64,000 nucleotides of DNA from an uncultured SAR116 cluster alpha proteobacterium (lineage in GTDB: Bacteria > Pseudomonadota > Alphaproteobacteria > Puniceispirillales > Marisalimonadaceae), in assembly GCA_902618195.1 (NCBI GenBank), contig CACMZO010000001.1, positions 62,001 through 126,000 on the forward strand, in the 5' to 3' direction. The notes below the pieces were generated by a model that saw only the letters and a list, made by a program, of their open reading frames with translations, searched no databases and had not been told where the DNA came from. This document shows positions 59,110 through 64,000 of the stretch, one piece after another. Within the stretch, counting starts at the first letter, position 1. Each line of letters starts with the position of its first letter. A program made the translations under genes and the position numbers.

Positions 59110-60252
59110 ATGGAATTTAATTTATCTGAAGATTATAAAAATATACAGGAGATGGCATCTTCATTTTCTGAAACCGAATTGATGCCTTTTGCATCTCAAT
59201 GGGATCAAGAAGAGATTTTTCCAACTGATGTTTTAAAAAAATCAGCTAATCTAGGTTTGGCAGGTATTTACGTAAGTGAAAAGTTTGGAGGGTCAGGCTT
59301 AGATAGATTATCAGCTGCTTTAGTTTTTGAACAACTTTCAAGAGGATGTGTTTCAACAGCTGCATATTTGTCAATTCATAATATGGTTGCTTGGATGATT
59401 GATAGCGAAGGATCAAATGAATTAAAAGAAAAATTTATTCCACAATTATGCTCCATGAACTTGTTCTCAAGCTACTGTTTAACTGAATCAAGCTCAGGGT
59501 CAGATGCATCAGCATTAAAAACTACTGCTAAGCGAAAAGGTAATAGTCATTATATTCTCAATGGATCAAAAAGTTTTATTTCGGGAGGTCCAACAAGTGA
59601 TGTTTATGCAGTAATGTGCAGAACTGGAGAAGATGGTCCGAAAGGTATTTCATGTATATTAATTGAAAAAGATACTCCTGGCTTATCATTTGGTAAAAAT
59701 GAAAAGAAATTAGGCTGGAATAGTCAACACACCTCAACAGTTAATTTTGATAATTGTGAAGTACCAATTGAAAATTTAGTAGGAAATGAAGGAGATGGAT
59801 TTAAGTTAGCAATGAAGGGACTCGATGGTGGAAGAGTTAATATTGCAGCTTGTTCCATTGGAGGTGCAAATTTTGCGCTTGAGAAGACAATTCAATATAC
59901 ATCAGAGAGGAAGCAGTTTGGTAAAAAAATAAATGAGTTTCAAGTAAGTCAATTTAAATTAGCAGATATGTCTACTGATTTAGAGGCCTCTAAATTAATG
60001 GTGTACAAAGCTGCAACAAGTTTAGATAACAAGGATACTGATGCTACAAAATACTGTGCAATGGCCAAGAGATTTGCAACAGATGCTTGTTTTGACATTT
60101 GTAATCAAGCTTTGCAACTTCATGGTGGTTACGGATATTTAAAAGATTTTCCTCTAGAGAGAGTCCTACGAGATTTGCGAGTTCATCAAATTTTAGAAGG
60201 AACAAATGAAATAATGAGATTAATTATATCAAGAAAAATTTTGGATGTTTGA
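59110..60252 (+). CDS. Acyl-CoA dehydrogenase (isobutyryl-CoA dehydrogenase-like)
   Basis: YCLTESSSGSDASALKTTAKRKG...YTSERKQFGKKINEFQVSQFKLADM...LQLHGGYGYLKDFPLERVLRDLRVHQILEGTNEIMRL. Confidence 0.92.
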   Translation: MEFNLSEDYKNIQEMASSFSETELMPFASQWDQEEIFPTDVLKKSANLGLAGIYVSEKFGGSGLDRLSAALVFEQLSRGCVSTAAYLSIHNMVAWMIDSEGSNELKEKFIPQLCSMNLFSSYCLTESSSGSDASALKTTAKRKGNSHYILNGSKSFISGGPTSDVYAVMCRTGEDGPKGISCILIEKDTPGLSFGKNEKKLGWNSQHTSTVNFDNCEVPIENLVGNEGDGFKLAMKGLDGGRVNIAACSIGGANFALEKTIQYTSERKQFGKKINEFQVSQFKLADMSTDLEASKLMVYKAATSLDNKDTDATKYCAMAKRFATDACFDICNQALQLHGGYGYLKDFPLERVLRDLRVHQILEGTNEIMRLIISRKILDV

Positions 60253-60261
60253 AGGGATAAT

Positions 60262-61332
60262 ATGAATGAAGAAATAATTTTAAAATCTGAAAATGGGGTA
60301 GGCATTATTACTTTAAACAGACCAGAAAGGTTAAATGCTTTAACATATAATATTGTTAAAAAAATGAATGACTTTTTAGACAAATGCGAAAGTGATGATG
60401 ATATCAAATGTGTTATAATTGAAGGTGCTGGTGAAAAAGCTTTTTGTGCAGGTGGAGATGTAGTTTCATTAAGAAAACAAGTTCTTGATGAGGGTGGCCC
60501 ACCAACAGAATTATCAGAGAATTTTTTTTATGATGAATATCTTTTAAATTATAAAATTAATAATTTTAAAAAGCCTTACATAGCTTTAATTGATGGTGTG
60601 ACTATGGGAGGTGGTGTTGGTGTTTCAATGCATGGAAGTCATATTGTTTGTACTGAAAGAACTATGTTTGCAATGCCAGAAACAACTATTGGTCTTTTCC
60701 CTGATGTTGGTGGAGGTTGGTTGTTAGCCCAACTACCAATAACTATAGGTTTGTGGTTAGCTTTAACTGGTGAAAGATTAAAATCAGTAGATTTGATGAA
60801 AACAGGACTATCAAATTATTATGTTGAATCAAAAAATGTACTAAATTTAAAAAATGAAATTTTTAAAAACCCATCTAAAGATCATCAAGAAATTACAAAT
60901 TTAATTAATAAATTTAGTGGTCAATTAAGTGGAGAAAGTATTATTGAAAAAAACCAAGTTGAAATAAAAGAAATATTTGAACAAGAAAGTGTTGAAGACA
61001 TTTTAAAAAAAACAAATTTACTTTCTGAAAATGGGAGTGATTTTGCAAAAAATATTGAACATGAGTTAACGAAAAAATCTCCAACATCTTTAAAAATAAC
61101 TTTTAAACAAATTAATGAGGCAACGGAAATGAATCTTAGAGATGCTCTTATAATGGAGTATAGAATGGTCCAAAGGTGTCAGGCATCAGGTGATTTTTAT
61201 GAAGGTGTTAGAGCGATGCTTGTAGACAAAGATAGAAAACCTAGTTGGAAACCCAGTAATCTCAGTAAAGTTGACGAGATTTGGGTAAATCATTTTTTTG
61301 AACCTTTACATGAGAAAGACTTAAAAATTTAA
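60262..61332 (+). CDS. Enoyl-CoA hydratase/isomerase family, 3-hydroxyisobutyryl-CoA hydrolase-like
   Basis: GVGIITLNRPERLNALTYNIV...AFCAGGDVVSLRKQ...DGVTMGGGVGVSMHGSHIVCTERTMFAMPETTIGLFPDVGGGWLLAQLP. Confidence 0.9.
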   Translation: MNEEIILKSENGVGIITLNRPERLNALTYNIVKKMNDFLDKCESDDDIKCVIIEGAGEKAFCAGGDVVSLRKQVLDEGGPPTELSENFFYDEYLLNYKINNFKKPYIALIDGVTMGGGVGVSMHGSHIVCTERTMFAMPETTIGLFPDVGGGWLLAQLPITIGLWLALTGERLKSVDLMKTGLSNYYVESKNVLNLKNEIFKNPSKDHQEITNLINKFSGQLSGESIIEKNQVEIKEIFEQESVEDILKKTNLLSENGSDFAKNIEHELTKKSPTSLKITFKQINEATEMNLRDALIMEYRMVQRCQASGDFYEGVRAMLVDKDRKPSWKPSNLSKVDEIWVNHFFEPLHEKDLKI

Positions 61333-61353
61333 AATTATTTTACGGAGAAGTTT

Positions 61354-62526
61354 ATGAATGAAGTTTATATTATGTCAGCGACTAGGTCACCAGTTGGTAC
61401 ATTTGGAGGTTCTTTAAAAGATTTTAATCCAGTAGATTTAGGAACGATTGTAGCAAAAGAAAGTATTAAAAGATCCAAAATCTCGCCGAAAGAAATTGGT
61501 CATGCTGTTTTTGGTAATGTTATTCATACTGAACCAAGAGATATGTACGTAAGTAGAGTCATAGCTTTAAATTCTGGGTTGAACAAGGATTCATGCGCTT
61601 TAACTGTAAATCGTTTATGTGGATCAGGATTACAAGCTATTGTCAGTGCTTCTCAACTTATTTTGTTAGGAGATACTGAAATTGCTTTGGCAGGTGGTGT
61701 TGAAATAATGTCAAGTGGAACGCATGTTGTTAAAGGTTTTCGCTGGGGAAATAGAATGGGAGATAGTAAAGTTTTTGATATGATGTTAGGAGCTTTACAT
61801 GATCCATTTGGACATGGTCACATGGGTATAACAGCTGAAAATATATCAGAGAGATATCAAATTGATCGATCTAAACAAGATGAATTTGCATTAACTAGTC
61901 AAAAACGTGCTAAAGAAGCAATTGAAAAAGGTTTATTTAAAGAGCAAATCACCCCAATAGAAATTAAATCTAGAAAAGGAATTAATATTTTTAATACTGA
62001 TGAACATCCTAAATATGATACTACAATCGAATCATTATCTAATTTAAAAACAGTTTTTAAAAATGACGGATCAGTAACTGCTGGAAATGCATCTGGTATC
62101 AATGATGGTGCATCAGCCCTTGTGTTAGCTAATGAAAAACAAGCTAAGAAAGGCAAGCCATTAGCAAAAATAATTTCTTATGGTTTTGGAGGCGTGGAAC
62201 CCGATGAAATGGGTCTAGGTCCAATTCCAGCATCTAAGATGGCTTTAAAAAAAGCAGGACTATCTATTGATGATTTAGATTTAGTCGAATCAAATGAGGC
62301 ATTTGCTGCACAAGCATGTGCTGTTAATAAAGAGTTAGGTTTAGACGAAGAGATCGTAAACGTTAATGGTGGAGCTATTGCTTTAGGACATCCGGTAGGA
62401 GCAACAGGTTCAATCATAATGACAAAACTTATCCACGAACTAAAAAGAAGAAATGGTACATATGGCTTAGCTACAATGTGTATAGGAGGTGGACAAGGAA
62501 TAGCTGTTATAATTGAAAATTGTTAA
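61354..62526 (+). CDS. Acetyl-CoA C-acyltransferase (thiolase)
   Basis: ATRSPVGTFGGSLKDFNPVDLG...NRLCGSGLQAIVSASQLI...NVNGGAIALGHPVGATG...ATMCIGGGQGIAVIIEN. Confidence 0.93.
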   Translation: MNEVYIMSATRSPVGTFGGSLKDFNPVDLGTIVAKESIKRSKISPKEIGHAVFGNVIHTEPRDMYVSRVIALNSGLNKDSCALTVNRLCGSGLQAIVSASQLILLGDTEIALAGGVEIMSSGTHVVKGFRWGNRMGDSKVFDMMLGALHDPFGHGHMGITAENISERYQIDRSKQDEFALTSQKRAKEAIEKGLFKEQITPIEIKSRKGINIFNTDEHPKYDTTIESLSNLKTVFKNDGSVTAGNASGINDGASALVLANEKQAKKGKPLAKIISYGFGGVEPDEMGLGPIPASKMALKKAGLSIDDLDLVESNEAFAAQACAVNKELGLDEEIVNVNGGAIALGHPVGATGSIIMTKLIHELKRRNGTYGLATMCIGGGQGIAVIIENC

Positions 62527-62527
62527 A

Positions 62528-62980
62528 TTAACTTTTAGTTTTAATTAAAAAGTTTGCAATCCATGTCATTACAACTTTGTCGTCTTGATTTGTAACAGTG
62601 TTTAAAGTTCTTACCGTACCTTTACTTGGATTTTTTGATGATAATTTTTTTTCTATAACTTTTACTTCTGATCTTAGTTCATCATCTGGATAAACAGGAT
62701 AGGTCCATCTTAGTTCATCTATTCCCCAAGCACCCATGCTAGTCTCTTTAACAACCCCAGTTTCGAAGAATTGAGTGAATGATATGCCTAACGTCATAAA
62801 ACCACTCGAGACAAGTGTTCCGAAAGGACCTTTTTTTGCTTTATTTTCATCAATATGAAAATCTTGAGGGTCGTAGTTTTTTGCGAAATTAATAATTTCT
62901 TTTTTTGTAATTTTTTTCGATCCAGTTTTTATAACTAAACCAACTTTAAAATCCTCAAAAAATAATTTTGATTTTTGCAT
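62528..62980 (-). CDS. MaoC family dehydratase
   Basis: FAKNYDPQDFHIDENKAKKGPFGTLVSSGFMTLGISFTQFFETGV. Confidence 0.88.
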   Translation of the reverse strand: MQKSKLFFEDFKVGLVIKTGSKKITKKEIINFAKNYDPQDFHIDENKAKKGPFGTLVSSGFMTLGISFTQFFETGVVKETSMGAWGIDELRWTYPVYPDDELRSEVKVIEKKLSSKNPSKGTVRTLNTVTNQDDKVVMTWIANFLIKTKS

Positions 62981-62982
62981 TT

Positions 62983-63744
62983 TTATCTAGGAGCTAATCT
63001 AACTGATCCATCAAGTCGAATTGTTTCTCCATTTAACATTACATTTGTAACTATACTCTCAACTAAAAGTGCATATTCATAAGATGTACCTAATCTTCTT
63101 GGAAAGAGTGTAGTTGCAATCAAACTTTTTTGAACCTCGTCAGGCATTCCAGTTAACATAGGTGTTCCAAACAATCCTGGAGCTATTGTATTAACTCTAA
63201 TACCATGGGTAGCTAATTCTCTTGCAATTGGAAGTGTCATACCTGCTATACCACCTTTTGAAGCTGAGTAAGCGGCTTGTCCAATTTGTCCATCAAAAGC
63301 TGCTACTGATGCAGTGTTTATAATGATACCTCTCTCGCCATCCTCGTCAGGTGTATTATGCTGCATCTTATCTGCACATAATCGAATTAAGTTAAAACTT
63401 CCCAATAGATTTATTTTAAGAACCTTTTCAAAAAGTCCGAGATCATGTGTTCCTCTACTTGATACTACCTTAGATCCAACAGCAATACCTGCACAATTTA
63501 CCAAGCAATTTATATTCTCCAAATTTCCAATCGCTTCAGACATCAAATCTGGATCAGAAACATCTCCAACAAAATATTCAGCGTCTAACTCTGAAGAGAC
63601 TTTTTTTAGGTTTTCTTCATTAACATCAATTAGAAATACATTTGCTCCTTTGTCTTTTAGATATTTAGCAGTCCCTTCACCAAGACCACTTCCACCACCT
63701 GTAACAACTGCATTTACTTTATTAATTTTCATTTTATTCTCCAA
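62983..63744 (-). CDS. SDR family 3-hydroxyacyl-CoA dehydrogenase (HSD17B10-like)
   Basis: NAVVTGGGSGLGEGTAKYLKDKGANVFLIDVNEENL...LVNCAGIAVG...YSASKGGIAGMTLPIARELATHGIRVNTIAPGLFGTPM. Confidence 0.9.
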   Translation of the reverse strand: MENKMKINKVNAVVTGGGSGLGEGTAKYLKDKGANVFLIDVNEENLKKVSSELDAEYFVGDVSDPDLMSEAIGNLENINCLVNCAGIAVGSKVVSSRGTHDLGLFEKVLKINLLGSFNLIRLCADKMQHNTPDEDGERGIIINTASVAAFDGQIGQAAYSASKGGIAGMTLPIARELATHGIRVNTIAPGLFGTPMLTGMPDEVQKSLIATTLFPRRLGTSYEYALLVESIVTNVMLNGETIRLDGSVRLAPR

Positions 63745-64000
63745 AATCTCTTATATCATCAATTACTTTACCATCATTGGGTAAAGCGCCTAGATTGACG
63801 AACTCAACCTCACCATTCAAATTAAGAATTTTTTTCATTTCATCAACAACTTTTTTATTTAAATTATCTTTTTCATTTGTATTAACTAAATGTTCGATTT
63901 GAAGTGTTAAAATATCACGGTTATCATCTCTACTTACAATCAATTTTGCTTTTGGTTTATCATCGAACAACTCATCAATTATTTTTGCAATTTGAGATGG
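63734..64000 (-). CDS. C-terminal fragment of an AMP-binding, phenylacetate-CoA ligase-like enzyme (5' end off window)
   Basis: Reverse-strand frame is open to the window edge: PSQIAKIIDELFDDKPKAKLIVSRDDNRDILTLQIEHLVN...; resembles the C-terminal domain of PaaK-type ligases. Confidence 0.6.
   Translation of the reverse strand, partial: PSQIAKIIDELFDDKPKAKLIVSRDDNRDILTLQIEHLVNTNEKDNLNKKVVDEMKKILNLNGEVEFVNLGALPNDGKVIDDIRDFGE

Noticed and set aside
62530-62554. AACTTTT...AAAAGTT inverted repeat near thiolase/MaoC convergent ends
   Set aside because: Weak AT-only stem with an 11-nt loop; expected by chance in this composition.
63314-63784. 156-aa + strand ORF
   Set aside because: Fully antisense to the well-supported SDR gene; low-complexity Ser/Pro/Phe composition typical of shadow frames.
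1-64000. CRISPR arrays, tRNA/rRNA genes, insertion sequences or prophage
   Set aside because: No regularly spaced repeats, no GC-rich cloverleaf-like stretches, no transposase or integrase ORFs were recognised by reading; a tRNAscan/ISfinder-type run would be needed to be certain.

Overview
The window is AT-rich DNA from a streamlined, probably marine alphaproteobacterium-like genome; taxonomy is inferred from gene content and compactness only. About 1-37.7 kb is one large surface-glycan / nonulosonic acid (NulO) island. It encodes a pseudaminic-acid route (PseB, PseC, PseG, PseI) and a second legionaminic/neuraminic-type route (NeuC/LegG, NeuB/LegI, NeuA/LegF, NeuD-like acyltransferase, DegT aminotransferase). 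It also holds two complete but differently ordered HisH/HisF/PseA-type sugar amidotransferase triads, a PIG-L deacetylase with two tandem formyltransferase-like proteins, and a UDP-sulfoquinovose synthase (SQD1) homolog. Assembly genes include a PglK-like ABC exporter, many glycosyltransferases, a PglC-like initiating phosphoglycosyltransferase and a PglF-like dehydratase. About 37.7-64 kb is mostly housekeeping/core metabolism: NlpC/P60 and T7-lysozyme-like cell-wall enzymes, pyrC, pyrF, queF, mntR-like regulator, sufE, pgi, acetoacetyl-CoA synthetase, a CoA-binding/MetY fusion, and a valine/acyl-CoA degradation cluster. I recognised no rRNA, tRNA, CRISPR array or insertion sequence. The strongest candidates for something new are the glycan island combining two NulO pathways, two amidination triads, N-formyl/deacetyl functions and sulfoquinovose, and the reciprocal loss of the two cyclase catalytic Asp residues in its two HisF paralogs.
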